Assembly: GCA_964538505.1 (NCBI GenBank)
Contig: CAZIDY010000016.1
Coordinates: forward strand, 5,940-69,939
Length of the DNA stretch: 64,000 nt
Direction: 5' to 3'
Source: Zeimonas sp964538505
GTDB lineage: Bacteria; Pseudomonadota; Gammaproteobacteria; Burkholderiales; Burkholderiaceae_E
Part shown: in pieces, positions 23,752 to 32,697 of the stretch
Layout: every line of letters starts with the position of its first letter
Numbering within the stretch: the stretch's first letter is position 1
Program-made: the position numbers and the translations under genes
Notes under the pieces: model-generated
What the model was told of the DNA's origin: nothing
The model's input: the letters and a program-made list of their open reading frames with translations, nothing else
Databases searched by the model: none

Positions 23752-25152
23752 ATGGTTCGCACGCGCTTCGCTCCCAGCCCTACCGGCTTCCTGCACATCG
23801 GCGGTGCGCGCACGGCGCTCTTTGCCTGGGCCTATGCGCGGCACCACCGCGGCACCTTCATCCTGCGCATCGAGGACACCGACCTCGAGCGCTCGACGCC
23901 CGAGGCGACGCAGGCGATCCTCGACGGCATGCAATGGCTCGGCCTGGACGCCGACGAAGGCCCGTACTACCAGACGCAGCGCATGGACTGTTATCGCGAG
24001 GTCATCGCGCAGATGCTGGCGGACGGCACGGCCTACCGTTGCTGGTGCTCGAAGGAGGAGCTCGACGCGATGCGCGCCGCACAGGAGGCGAAGGGCCTCA
24101 AGCCGCGCTACGACGGGCGCTGGCGCCCGGAGCCGGGGCGCACGCTGCCCGAGCCGCCGGCGGGCGTCGATCCGGTGGTGCGCTTTCGCAGCCCGCTCGA
24201 CGGTGCAACGGGCTGGAACGACGTCGTCAAGGGACCGATCTCCTTCGACAACGCCGAGCTCGACGACCTGATCATCGCGCGCTCCGACGGCACGCCGACC
24301 TATAACTTCTGCGTCGTCGTCGATGACCGGGATATGCGGATCACGCACGTGCTGCGCGGCGACGACCACGTGAACAACACGCCGCGGCAGATCAACATCC
24401 TGCGCGCGCTCGGTGCACCGGTGCCCGAATACGGGCACCTGCCGATGATCCACGGCCCGGACGGGCAGAAGCTTTCGAAGCGGCACGGTGCGGTGTCGGT
24501 GATGCAGTACGACGACGACGGCTACCTGCCGGAGGCGGTCGTCAACTACCTCGCGCGGCTCGGCTGGAGCCATGGCGACGAGGAGATCTTCTCGCGCGAG
24601 CAGCTCGTCGAGTGGTTCGACGGCTCGCACATCAGCCGCTCGCCGTCGCGCTTCGACTTCGACAAGCTGCGCTGGCTGAACGCGCACTACCTGAAGGCGA
24701 AGGACGACGATGAGCTCGCCCGGCTCGTGCGCCCGCGCCTGGAGATGGCGGGTGTTGCAGTACCGAGCGACGGTGCGGATCTCGCCACTGTCTGCGGGCT
24801 GTTGAAGGAGCGCGCGCAGACGTTGAACGAGCTCGCCGGACAGGCGCGCATGTTCTACGTGGAGCCGGTGGTGGCGGAAGCGGATCGTCAACGGCATATC
24901 GTCGGGGGTCCGGCGCCGCTGTTGGCGGCGATCGAGAACTTCGCGTCGAAGCTGGAAACGGTCGACTGGACCCGCGAAGCCATCGCTGCCGTCCTCAAGG
25001 CGACGCTCTCCGAGCACGGCCTGAAGATGCCGCAACTCGCGATTCCGGTGCGGTTGCTCGTGCTCGGTGTCACGCAAACGCCGTCGCTGGACGCGACGCT
25101 TGCGGCGCTGCCGCGCGAGGCGGTCATGCAGCGCTTGCGCGCCAACGAATAG
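23752..25152 (+). CDS. gltX: Glutamyl-tRNA synthetase
   Basis: This 466-residue class I synthetase charges tRNA-Glu. The HIGH-type motif is PSPTGFLHIGGARTALF and the KMSKS-type motif is GQKLSKRHGAVSV; the anticodon-binding C-terminal half is complete. The ATG beginning MVRTRFAPSPTG is the family start; the frame is open about 290 bases upstream over the divergent methyltransferase, which is shadow. A TAGAAT about 35 bases before the ATG is a good -10 candidate. It is a single gene followed by the vapBC pair. Confidence 0.96.
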   Translation: MVRTRFAPSPTGFLHIGGARTALFAWAYARHHRGTFILRIEDTDLERSTPEATQAILDGMQWLGLDADEGPYYQTQRMDCYREVIAQMLADGTAYRCWCSKEELDAMRAAQEAKGLKPRYDGRWRPEPGRTLPEPPAGVDPVVRFRSPLDGATGWNDVVKGPISFDNAELDDLIIARSDGTPTYNFCVVVDDRDMRITHVLRGDDHVNNTPRQINILRALGAPVPEYGHLPMIHGPDGQKLSKRHGAVSVMQYDDDGYLPEAVVNYLARLGWSHGDEEIFSREQLVEWFDGSHISRSPSRFDFDKLRWLNAHYLKAKDDDELARLVRPRLEMAGVAVPSDGADLATVCGLLKERAQTLNELAGQARMFYVEPVVAEADRQRHIVGGPAPLLAAIENFASKLETVDWTREAIAAVLKATLSEHGLKMPQLAIPVRLLVLGVTQTPSLDATLAALPREAVMQRLRANE

Positions 25153-25210
25153 CTCGTCCGATCGGTCGACGAAGAACGATCAATTGACGATGCAGTAGTG
25201 TTGTGATGAC

Positions 25211-25226
25211 ATATACATTTGTATAT
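25211..25226. promoter_or_regulatory. Palindromic operator of vapBC
   Basis: ATATACA (25211–25217) and TGTATAT (25220–25226) are perfect arms around two bases. This AT-rich palindrome 38 bases before the vapB ATG is typical of VapB-bound autoregulatory sites. TTGTGA (25201–25206) and TATAGC (25223–25228) could be the -35 and -10, so the palindrome would cover the promoter. Confidence 0.6.
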
Positions 25227-25263
25227 AGCATCGGCAACGGTTCGCGGATATAGCGGCGTTCCC

Positions 25264-25491
25264 ATGGCAAAGAGAGCTCGCATCTTTATGAACAACCGCA
25301 GCCAGGCGGTTCGCCTCCCGAAGGAGTTCCAGTTCTCCACGAGCGAGGTCTACGTCCACAGAGAGGGTTCCGCCGTGGTGCTGCGTCCGCGTCCCTCGAG
25401 CTGGGACGCCTACCTTGACCACGGTCCTGTCGCGCCGGACGATTTCATGGAAGGGGTCGAGGATCTGCCCTTGCAGGAGCGCAACCGCTGA
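25264..25491 (+). CDS. vapB: VapB-type antitoxin (AbrB fold)
   Basis: This 75-residue protein has an N-terminal SpoVT/AbrB DNA-binding segment ARIFMNNRSQAVRLPKEFQF and a short C-terminal acidic tail (DDFMEGVEDLP) that would wrap the toxin. The ATG at MAKRAR matches family starts; a longer frame begins 15 codons earlier. It precedes vapC by ten bases. It is expected to neutralise VapC and, with it, repress the promoter through the palindrome upstream. Confidence 0.88.
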   Translation: MAKRARIFMNNRSQAVRLPKEFQFSTSEVYVHREGSAVVLRPRPSSWDAYLDHGPVAPDDFMEGVEDLPLQERNR

Positions 25492-25501
25492 GCCTTTGTT
25501 C

Positions 25502-25900
25502 ATGTTCATCCTCGACACCGACATCTGCTCGTACATCATGAGACGGTCGAGTGCGCGTCTGCTCGAACGGATTCGCGCGGTTTCGCTCGACGATCAGGCC
25601 GTTTCGATCGTCACCGTTGCCGAGCTCCTGTTCGGGATTCGCTTGTCCGCTCGCCTTGTGCAGGCGAAAGATGCGTTCGATGCGTTCATTCCGCATCTGG
25701 CAGTCCTCGATTGGGACTATTCCGCTGCGGAACACTATGTAGAGATTCGGGCGGACCTGAAGCGTAGAGGGAGTCCGATCGGCTCGAACGACCTGATGAT
25801 CGCTGCCCATGCTCGCTCGCTCGATGCCACGCTCGTCACGAACAATGTAAGGGAGTTCAGGCGAGTGGCGGGGTTGCGCGTCGAGAATTGGGCGGCCTGA
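25502..25900 (+). CDS. vapC: VapC-type PIN-domain ribonuclease toxin
   Basis: The 132-residue PIN-domain nuclease has its acidic metal-binding set in place: Asp5 in FILDTD, Glu41 in TVAELLFG, Asp97 in GSNDLMIAAHA, plus the TNN motif at 113–115. VapC toxins cut tRNA or rRNA when not bound by VapB. The ATG at MFILDTDICSY is the family start; the frame runs upstream over vapB. The C-terminal VTNNVREFRRVAGLRVENW is closely matched by the vapC remnant at 56164–56334. The end lies 29 bases before the TTG chosen for aroC. Confidence 0.92.
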   Translation: MFILDTDICSYIMRRSSARLLERIRAVSLDDQAVSIVTVAELLFGIRLSARLVQAKDAFDAFIPHLAVLDWDYSAAEHYVEIRADLKRRGSPIGSNDLMIAAHARSLDATLVTNNVREFRRVAGLRVENWAA

Positions 25901-25929
25901 ACGTCCACGACGCAGAAAGGAATCACGCC

Positions 25930-27051
25930 TTGTCCGGCAGCACCTTCGGCCACGTCTTCCGCGTCACCACTTTCGGCGAATCGCACGGCCCGGCGATCGG
26001 CTGCATCGTCGACGGCTGCCCGCCCGGGCTTGTGCTCTCCGAAGCCGACATCCAGCCCGAGCTCGACCGCCGCCGGCCCGGCACTTCGCGCCACGTCACG
26101 CAGCGGCGCGAGCCCGACCGCGTCGAGATCCTGTCGGGCGTCTTCGAGGGCCGCACCACCGGCACGCCGATCGCGCTGGTGATCCGCAACGAGGACGCAC
26201 GCAGCAGCGACTACTCGGAGATCGCGCGCACCTTTCGCCCGGGGCACGCTGACTACACGTACTGGCAGAAGTACGGCATTCGCGATCCGCGCGGCGGCGG
26301 GCGATCCTCGGCCCGGCTCACGGCGCCCGCAGTCGCCGCCGCGGCGATCGCGAAGAAGTGGCTGCACGAACGCTACGGCACACGCATCCGCGGCTGCATG
26401 ACGCAGCTGGGCGAGGTCCGCATCCCGGTCACCGACTGGGAACAGGTGCCGAACAACGCGTTCTTCGCCGCCGATGCGGCGATCGTCGCCGGGCTCGAGC
26501 GCCACATGGACGAGCTGCGCCGCGCGGGCGACTCCTGTGGCGCGCGCATCCGCGTCGTCGCCGAAGGCGTGCCGGTGGGCCTCGGCGAGCCGCTGTACGA
26601 CAAGCTCGACGCCGACATTGCTTACGCGATGATGGGCATCAACGCGGTCAAGGGCGTCGAGATCGGTGCCGGCTTCGGCTGCGTCGTGCAGAAGGGCAGC
26701 GAGCACGGCGACGAACTCACACCCGAAGGTTTCGCGACGAACCACGCCGGAGGAGTCCTCGGCGGTATCTCTACCGGCCAGCCGATCGTCGTCGAGCTGG
26801 CGATCAAGCCGACCTCGAGCATCCGGCTGCCGCGCCGCTCGATCGACATCGACGGCGAGCCGACGACGGTCGAGACACACGGCCGCCACGATCCCTGCGT
26901 CGGCATCCGGGCGACGCCGATTGCCGAGGCGATGCTCGCGCTCGTGCTGATCGACCATGCGCTGCGCGATCGCGGGCAGAACGCCCAGGTCTCGGTGGCG
27001 ACGCCTCGGATCGGCGGTGCGCCGCGCTCAGGGGGCTCAGGCTCGGCCTGA
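25930..27051 (+). CDS. aroC: Chorismate synthase
   Basis: This 373-residue enzyme converts EPSP to chorismate, the last step of the shared aromatic pathway, using reduced FMN. Signatures are GHVFRVTTFGESHGPAIGCIVDG, RGGGRSSARLTAPAVAAAAIAKK-type segment and GGISTGQPI. The start chosen is a TTG preceded by AAAGGA at eight bases, giving LSGSTFGHVF, which matches family N-termini. An ATG at 25888 would add 14 residues and overlap vapC. The tail ends in a glycine/serine extension of no obvious function. Confidence 0.94.
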   Translation: MSGSTFGHVFRVTTFGESHGPAIGCIVDGCPPGLVLSEADIQPELDRRRPGTSRHVTQRREPDRVEILSGVFEGRTTGTPIALVIRNEDARSSDYSEIARTFRPGHADYTYWQKYGIRDPRGGGRSSARLTAPAVAAAAIAKKWLHERYGTRIRGCMTQLGEVRIPVTDWEQVPNNAFFAADAAIVAGLERHMDELRRAGDSCGARIRVVAEGVPVGLGEPLYDKLDADIAYAMMGINAVKGVEIGAGFGCVVQKGSEHGDELTPEGFATNHAGGVLGGISTGQPIVVELAIKPTSSIRLPRRSIDIDGEPTTVETHGRHDPCVGIRATPIAEAMLALVLIDHALRDRGQNAQVSVATPRIGGAPRSGGSGSA

Positions 27052-27128
27052 GGCGAAGACTCGGGCCGGGCAACCGGGTTGCTTCACGATCGCTTACAGT
27101 CCTGCAAACGAACCTCTCCGGTGCGATC

Positions 27129-27953
27129 ATGAAAGCCAGGCGCCTGCTCACCGCAGCTTCGTGCGCTGCGGCACTCCTGTTGGCCGCCTGCACCACGGTG
27201 CAGACGACGAATCCCGGTGCGATCGGGCTCGATCGCCAGCAGCGCATGTCTACGCTGATCTCCGAGCAGCAGATGCAGCAGGAGGCTGTTGCTGCGTATC
27301 AGCAGATCGTGCAACAGCAGCGGCAGAAGGGCGCGTTGAACGACGACCCTGCCCTGACCAGGCGGGTTCGCGCGATCACGGCGCGCCTGATTCCGGCGAG
27401 TGCCGCCTTCCGGCCGGATGCGAGCAGCTGGAAGTGGGAGGTCAATGTCTTCGATTCGCCCGAGATCAACGCCTGGGTGATGCCGGGCGGCAAGATCGGC
27501 GTCTACAGCGGGCTGATCACGAAGCTGAAGCTCACCGACGACGAGATCGCTGCGGTGCTCGGCCACGAGATCGCGCACGCGCTGCGCGAGCACGCGCGCG
27601 AACGCGCCTCCGAGCAGGTGGGGGCGCAGGTGCTGATCACCGGGGCCGCGGTGCTGCTGGGTGCGGGGGAGGCCGGCACCGATCTCGGCAACGTGTTCTA
27701 CAAGACCTTTTTCGGCCTGCCGAACAGCCGGCTGCACGAAACCGAGGCCGACCGGATCGGCGTCGAGATCGCCGCGCGAGCGGGTTATGACCCGCGCGCA
27801 GCCGTCACGCTCTGGCAGAAGATGTCGAAGCAGGCGGGCGGCAGCCGCGGCCCCGAGTTTCTCAGCACGCACCCGTCACCCGAGAATCGGATTCGCGACC
27901 TGCAGGTCTATTCGGAGCGTGTGATGCCGCTGTATCGGCAGGCGCGTCGCTGA
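27129..27953 (+). CDS. M48-family zinc metalloprotease lipoprotein
   Basis: This 274-residue protein carries a lipobox (LLAAC, Cys21), so it is anchored to an envelope membrane. The catalytic zinc motif is LGHEIAHALREH, with the third ligand in LHETEADRIG. It resembles LoiP/YcaL/BepA-type quality-control proteases of the periplasm, without a TPR part. A glutamine-rich stretch near residues 35–60 (EQQMQQEAVAAYQQIVQQQ) may be helical. The ATG begins the signal peptide; the frame upstream shadows aroC. Exact substrate unknown. Confidence 0.9.
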   Translation: MKARRLLTAASCAAALLLAACTTVQTTNPGAIGLDRQQRMSTLISEQQMQQEAVAAYQQIVQQQRQKGALNDDPALTRRVRAITARLIPASAAFRPDASSWKWEVNVFDSPEINAWVMPGGKIGVYSGLITKLKLTDDEIAAVLGHEIAHALREHARERASEQVGAQVLITGAAVLLGAGEAGTDLGNVFYKTFFGLPNSRLHETEADRIGVEIAARAGYDPRAAVTLWQKMSKQAGGSRGPEFLSTHPSPENRIRDLQVYSERVMPLYRQARR

Positions 27954-28012
27954 CGGACTTTCGGAGAGGAAGGCGACGCTTCGCTGCAGTGCAGCAATCG
28001 ACCTTCACGTGG

Positions 28013-28018
28013 CATAAT
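28013..28018 (+). promoter_or_regulatory. Weak -10 candidate upstream of leuC
   Basis: CATAAT lies 77 bases before the leuC ATG in a 141-base gap. No convincing -35 sits at 17 bases; GCTGCA-G-TGCAGC (around 27983–27995) is a small inverted repeat in the expected area. No leader peptide with leucine codons is visible. Confidence 0.25.
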
Positions 28019-28094
28019 CGGGTGTTTGCCGCAAACTCGCCGCAGCCCGCCATTTGCCTGTCAACTCGCGGCCGCCGGCGCGAATCCTACCGTC

Positions 28095-29507
28095 ATGCCG
28101 CTCATCGCTCGCACGCTATACGACAAGCTGTGGGACGCTCACGTCGTTCATAAAGATGACGATGGAACGGCCCTCATTTATATCGATCGCCATCTGGTTC
28201 ACGAGGTAACGAGCCCGCAGGCTTTCGAAGGACTGCGGCTGGCCGGGCGCAAGCCCTGGCGCGTGAACGCCAATCTCGCGGTCGTCGACCACAACGTGCC
28301 GACCACCGACCGCTCGCGTGGCATCGCCGATCCGATCTCGCGGCTGCAGGTGGAAACGCTCGACGCGAACGCGCGCGACTACGGCATCACCTATTTCGAC
28401 CTGCTCGATCGGCGCCAGGGCATCGTCCACGTGATCGGCCCCGAGCAGGGCGCCACGCTGCCCGGCATGACGGTCGTCTGTGGCGACTCGCACACGAGCA
28501 CGCACGGCGCCTTCGCCTGCCTGGCCTTCGGTATCGGCACCTCCGAGGTCGAGCACGTGCTCGCCACGCAGACGCTCGTCGCGCGCAAGATGAAGAACAT
28601 GCTGGTGCGCGTCGAGGGAGCGCTGCCGCGCGGCGTCACTGCGAAGGACGTCGTGCTGGCGATCATCGGGCGCATCGGCACCGCCGGCGGCACCGGCTAT
28701 GCGATCGAGTTCGGCGGCTCGACGATCCGCGCGCTGTCGATGGAAGGGCGGATGACGATCTGCAACATGGCGATCGAGGCGGGTGCACGCGCGGGCATGG
28801 TTGCCGCCGACGAAACCACCTTCCGCTACCTGAAGGGCCGCCCGATGGCGCCCACCGGAGCCGACTGGGACCGCGCCGTCGAGCACTGGCGCACGCTGCA
28901 CTCCGACGCCGATGCGCGCTTCGATCTCGTCGTCGACATCGACGCGACGAAGCTGTTGCCTTATGTCAGTTGGGGAACCTCGCCCGAGATGGTCGCCACC
29001 ATCGACGCGCGCGTGCCCGATCCCGAGAAGGAGAAGGATCCGGTGCGACGCGAGGGGTACGAGCGCGCCCTGGAGTACATGGGACTGAAGCCGAATACGC
29101 CGATCACCGATATCCGCATCGACAAGGTCTTCATCGGCTCGTGCACCAACTCGCGCATCGAAGACCTGCGCGAGGCGGCGGCCGTCGTGCGCGGCAAGCG
29201 CAAGGCGTCGAACGTCAAGCTCGCGATGGTTGTTCCGGGTTCGGGGCTGGTGAAGGCGCAGGCCGAGCAGGAAGGCCTCGACCGCATCTTCGTCGACGCC
29301 GGCTTCGAATGGCGCGAACCGGGCTGCTCGATGTGCCTGGCGATGAACGCCGACCGTCTCGAACCGGGCGAGCGCTGTGCATCGACGTCGAACCGGAACT
29401 TCGAGGGACGGCAGGGCGCAGGCGGACGCACGCACCTGGTCAGCCCGGCGATGGCGGCGGCGGCTGCGCTCGCCGGGCACTTCGTTGATGTGCGTTCGCT
29501 GCGCTGA
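28095..29507 (+). CDS. leuC: 3-isopropylmalate dehydratase large subunit
   Basis: The 470-residue aconitase-family protein, with LeuD, isomerises 2- to 3-isopropylmalate in leucine synthesis. The [4Fe-4S] ligands are in VIGSCTNSRIEDL and in the CxxC of REPGCSMCLAMN. Family segments are VCGDSHTSTHGAFA and the start ARTLYDKLWDAHVV. The ATG at MPLIARTLYDK is the usual start; 23 upstream codons are unsupported. It opens the leuC–lipoprotein–leuD–leuB–asd run. Confidence 0.96.
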   Translation: MPLIARTLYDKLWDAHVVHKDDDGTALIYIDRHLVHEVTSPQAFEGLRLAGRKPWRVNANLAVVDHNVPTTDRSRGIADPISRLQVETLDANARDYGITYFDLLDRRQGIVHVIGPEQGATLPGMTVVCGDSHTSTHGAFACLAFGIGTSEVEHVLATQTLVARKMKNMLVRVEGALPRGVTAKDVVLAIIGRIGTAGGTGYAIEFGGSTIRALSMEGRMTICNMAIEAGARAGMVAADETTFRYLKGRPMAPTGADWDRAVEHWRTLHSDADARFDLVVDIDATKLLPYVSWGTSPEMVATIDARVPDPEKEKDPVRREGYERALEYMGLKPNTPITDIRIDKVFIGSCTNSRIEDLREAAAVVRGKRKASNVKLAMVVPGSGLVKAQAEQEGLDRIFVDAGFEWREPGCSMCLAMNADRLEPGERCASTSNRNFEGRQGAGGRTHLVSPAMAAAAALAGHFVDVRSLR

Positions 29508-29519
29508 GCGGAGGATCTG

Positions 29520-29651
29520 ATGAAACGAGCACTGATCACGGCCTGCCTCGTGCTGTACGGCCTCATGCTGGCCGGTTGCAACACGATGGCCGGCGTGGGC
29601 AAGGACATCCAGCGCGCTGGCGAAACGATCCAGGGCGCTGCGAAGAAATAG
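29520..29651 (+). CDS. Entericidin-family small lipoprotein
   Basis: This 43-codon gene sits between leuC and leuD. The product MKRALITACLVLYGLMLAGC begins with a signal peptide and lipobox (Cys20) and ends with the entericidin-type segment NTMAGVGKDIQRAGETIQGAAKK. The ribosome site GGAGGATCTG is good. Entericidin A/B proteins are small membrane lipoproteins linked to stress and bacteriolysis. Its place within the leucine operon gives no direct functional link and is a recurrent arrangement in related bacteria as far as I know. It ends two bases before leuD. Confidence 0.85.
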   Translation: MKRALITACLVLYGLMLAGCNTMAGVGKDIQRAGETIQGAAKK

Positions 29652-29653
29652 CC

Positions 29654-30307
29654 ATGCGAAGCCTCACCGTTCACCGCGGCGTCGTTGCGCCGCTCGATCG
29701 CGCCAACGTCGACACCGACGCGATCATTCCGAAGCAGTTCCTGAAGTCGATCCGTCGCAGCGGCTTCGGCCCGAACCTGTTCGACGCGTGGCGCTATCTC
29801 GACGCCGGTGAGCCGGGCATGGACAACAGCCGTCGGCCGCTGAATCCCGATTTCGTGCTGAACGAGCCGCGCTACCAGGGCGCTTCGATCCTGCTCACGC
29901 GCAGGAACTTCGGCTGCGGCTCGTCGCGCGAGCACGCGCCGTGGGCGCTCGACGACTACGGCTTTCGCGTGATCGTCGCGCCGTCCTTCGCCGACATCTT
30001 CTACAACAACTGCTTCAAGAACGGCCTGCTCCCGGTGCGGCTGTCGGAGTCCGAAGTCGACTGGCTGTTCGACCAGACGCGAGCTTTCGTCGGTTTCGAG
30101 CTCGTCGTCGACCTGCCCGCGCAGCAGTTGCGCACGGTCGACGGTGCGCGGGTCTTCGACTTCGAGGTCGATCCGTTCCGCAAGGAGTCGCTGATCCACG
30201 GTCTCGACGAGATCGGGCTCACGCTCAAGCACGCTGACGCGATCCGCGAGTTCGAGCAAAAGCGGCTCGCCGAGCAGCCCTGGCTGGCGAAGACGCTCGC
30301 CGGCTGA
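29654..30307 (+). CDS. leuD: 3-isopropylmalate dehydratase small subunit
   Basis: The 217-residue swivel subunit pairs with LeuC. Recognised by DRANVDTDAIIPKQFLKSI, NFGCGSSREHAPWAL and IFYNNCFKNGLLPV. The ATG begins MRSLTVHRGVVAPLDR, two bases after the lipoprotein gene, which implies translational coupling; a longer frame overlaps that gene and is not supported. Complete and of normal length. Confidence 0.96.
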   Translation: MRSLTVHRGVVAPLDRANVDTDAIIPKQFLKSIRRSGFGPNLFDAWRYLDAGEPGMDNSRRPLNPDFVLNEPRYQGASILLTRRNFGCGSSREHAPWALDDYGFRVIVAPSFADIFYNNCFKNGLLPVRLSESEVDWLFDQTRAFVGFELVVDLPAQQLRTVDGARVFDFEVDPFRKESLIHGLDEIGLTLKHADAIREFEQKRLAEQPWLAKTLAG

Positions 30308-30326
30308 AGGATTTCCGGGAGTACGG

Positions 30327-31391
30327 ATGAGGATCGCAGTTCTGGCGGGAGATGGAATCGGCCCCGAGATCACGGCGCAGGCAGTGCGCGTGCTCGAGGC
30401 GCTTGCAAGCGACGGGCTCGAGCTTTCGATCGAGCATGCGCCGGTGGGCGGCGCCGGCTACGACGCGGCGGGCGACCCGCTGCCCGAGGCCACGCTGAAG
30501 GTGGCCGAGCGCGCCGACGCGATCCTGTTCGGCTCGGTGGGCGGGCCGAAATACGACACGCTTCCGCGTGCGAAGCGTCCCGAGCAGGGGCTGCTGCGGT
30601 TGCGCAAGCATTTCGACCTGTTCGCCAACCTGCGTCCGGCGATCGTCTACCCGGAGCTCGCCCATGCGTCGACGCTGAAGAACGAGGTCGTCGCCGGGCT
30701 CGACCTGCTGATCCTGCGCGAGCTCACCGGCGACATCTATTTCGGCCAGCCGCGCGGCGTGCGCGTGAACGAGAACGGCGAGCGCGAGGGTTTCGACACC
30801 ATGCGCTACAGCGAGGGCGAGATCCGGCGCATCGCCGTGCTCGCCTTCGAGACGGCGCGCAAGCGCCAGCGGCGCGTCTGCTCGGTCGACAAGGCGAACG
30901 TGCTCGAGACGACGCAGCTGTGGCGTGACGTGGTCACCGAGGTGCACGCCGAATACCGCGATGTGGAGCTGGTCCACATGTACGTGGACAATGCAGCCAT
31001 GCAGCTGGTGCGCAATCCGAAGCAGTTCGACGTGATGGTCACCGGCAACATGTTCGGCGACATTCTGTCCGACGAGGCGTCGATGCTCACCGGGTCGATC
31101 GGCATGCTGCCGTCGGCTTCGCTGAACGCGCGCGGCTTCGGGCTGTACGAGCCGATCCACGGCTCGGCGCCCGACATCGCGGGGCGAGACGCCGCGAATC
31201 CGCTGGCGACGATCCTGTCGGCGGCGATGCTGCTGCGGCACAGCCTCAACAACGAGGCAGGCGCGCACCGGCTCGAGCGCGCGGTGCGCAGGGTGCTCGC
31301 GCAGGGGTTCCGCACGGCAGACATCGCCGAGCCGGGCAAGCGCACGGTCGGCACGAAGGAAATGGGCGACGCGGTGCTCGCCGCGCTCTGA
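30327..31391 (+). CDS. leuB: 3-isopropylmalate dehydrogenase
   Basis: The 354-residue NAD-dependent enzyme performs the oxidative decarboxylation in leucine synthesis. Signatures include the start MRIAVLAGDGIGPEITAQ, the arginine-rich substrate loop RPEQGLLRLRKHFDLFANLR, and the NAD/metal region VTGNMFGDILSDEASMLTG. A GGGAGTACGG ribosome site precedes the ATG. It is in line with leuCD and asd. Confidence 0.96.
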   Translation: MRIAVLAGDGIGPEITAQAVRVLEALASDGLELSIEHAPVGGAGYDAAGDPLPEATLKVAERADAILFGSVGGPKYDTLPRAKRPEQGLLRLRKHFDLFANLRPAIVYPELAHASTLKNEVVAGLDLLILRELTGDIYFGQPRGVRVNENGEREGFDTMRYSEGEIRRIAVLAFETARKRQRRVCSVDKANVLETTQLWRDVVTEVHAEYRDVELVHMYVDNAAMQLVRNPKQFDVMVTGNMFGDILSDEASMLTGSIGMLPSASLNARGFGLYEPIHGSAPDIAGRDAANPLATILSAAMLLRHSLNNEAGAHRLERAVRRVLAQGFRTADIAEPGKRTVGTKEMGDAVLAAL

Positions 31392-31437
31392 GAAGCGCAG
31401 CGCACGAGGGCCTCATCGGCCACTGTATGGAGCAATC

Positions 31438-32562
31438 ATGTTGAAGGTCGCGATGATCGGGTGGCGCGGAATGGTCGGTTCCGTGCTGATGCAGCGCATG
31501 CGCGAGGAGAACGATTTCGCGCATATCGAAACGGTGTTCTTCAGCACGTCGAACGCCGGCGGCAAGGCGCCCACGGTGCCGAACCTCGGCGACGAGCGCC
31601 TGCACGACGCGTCCGACATCGAGCGGCTGAAGGCGATGGACGTCGTCCTCACCTGCCAGGGCGGCGACTGGACCAACGCGGTGTATCCGAAGCTGCGCGC
31701 AACCGGCTGGAAGGGTTACTGGATCGACGCCGCCTCGGCGCTGCGGATGAAGGATGACGCGGTGATCGTGCTCGACCCGCTGAACGTGCACGTCATCCGG
31801 CAATCCTTCGAGCGCGGCACGCGCAACTTCATCGGCGGCAACTGCACGGTGAGCCTGATGATGCTGGCGCTCGCCGGGCTGCTGCGCGAGAACCTCGTGG
31901 AATGGATTGCGGCGACCACCTACCAGGCGGCCTCCGGCGCCGGTGCGCAGAACATGCGTGAGCTGCTCGCACAGATGGGCGCGGCGCACGCTTCGGTCGC
32001 GCCGCTGCTGGCCGATCCAGCGTCGGCCATCCTCGAGATCGATGCGAAGGTCTCGGCGACGATGCGCGACGAGGCCTTCCCCACGGCGCAGTTCGGCGTG
32101 CCGCTTGCCGGCAGCCTGATCCCCTGGATCGACAAGGATCTCGGCGACGGCACTTCGCGCGAGGAATGGAAGGGCGGCGCCGAGCTGAACAAGATCCTCG
32201 GGCTAACGGGGCCGGGCGACGCCGGATACGTGCCGGTCGAGAGCCTGTGCGTGCGCATCGGCGCGATGCGCTGCCACAGCCAGGCGATGACGATCAAGCT
32301 GCGGCGCGACCTGCCGCTGTCCGAGATCGAGACACTGGTGAAGTCGGCCAATGAATGGGTGAAGCTCGTGCCGAACACGCGCGAGGAATCGATGCGCGCG
32401 CTGACTCCTGTCGCGGTGAACGGCAAGCTCGACATTCCGATCGGTCGGCTGCGCAAGCTGTCGTTCGGGCCGGGCTACCTGAGCGCATTCACGGTGGGCG
32501 ATCAGCTGTTGTGGGGTGCCGCCGAGCCGCTGCGCCGGATGCTGCGGCTGCTCGCCGCCTGA
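31438..32562 (+). CDS. asd: Aspartate-semialdehyde dehydrogenase
   Basis: The 374-residue enzyme reduces aspartyl phosphate to aspartate semialdehyde, feeding lysine, threonine, methionine and peptidoglycan precursors. The NADP-binding start is VAMIGWRGMVGSVLMQRM; the catalytic cysteine is Cys136 in IGGNCTVSLMM; the active-site glutamine/histidine region (TTYQAASGAGAQ, CHSQAMTI) is intact. The length fits the gram-negative form. A hairpin follows the stop. Confidence 0.96.
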   Translation: MLKVAMIGWRGMVGSVLMQRMREENDFAHIETVFFSTSNAGGKAPTVPNLGDERLHDASDIERLKAMDVVLTCQGGDWTNAVYPKLRATGWKGYWIDAASALRMKDDAVIVLDPLNVHVIRQSFERGTRNFIGGNCTVSLMMLALAGLLRENLVEWIAATTYQAASGAGAQNMRELLAQMGAAHASVAPLLADPASAILEIDAKVSATMRDEAFPTAQFGVPLAGSLIPWIDKDLGDGTSREEWKGGAELNKILGLTGPGDAGYVPVESLCVRIGAMRCHSQAMTIKLRRDLPLSEIETLVKSANEWVKLVPNTREESMRALTPVAVNGKLDIPIGRLRKLSFGPGYLSAFTVGDQLLWGAAEPLRRMLRLLAA

Positions 32563-32580
32563 GGCTCAGGCGACGCGTTT

Positions 32581-32602
32581 CGGTGTCTTTCCCGAGACGC
32601 CG
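32581..32602 (+). terminator. Stem-loop after asd
   Basis: CGGTGTCT (32581–32588) pairs with AGACGCCG (32595–32602) through eight pairs including one G·T, around a six-base loop. It is 18 bases after the asd stop in the 135-base gap before fimV. No T-run follows, so termination is uncertain. Confidence 0.4.
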
Positions 32603-32697
32603 GGACGCCGCCAGTCCCTGCAGAAGATGCCGTTCGTCACATAGCGGCCACATGCATTACTTCAGGCAACGCGCGATCTTGCACCCCTAAATCGCTG

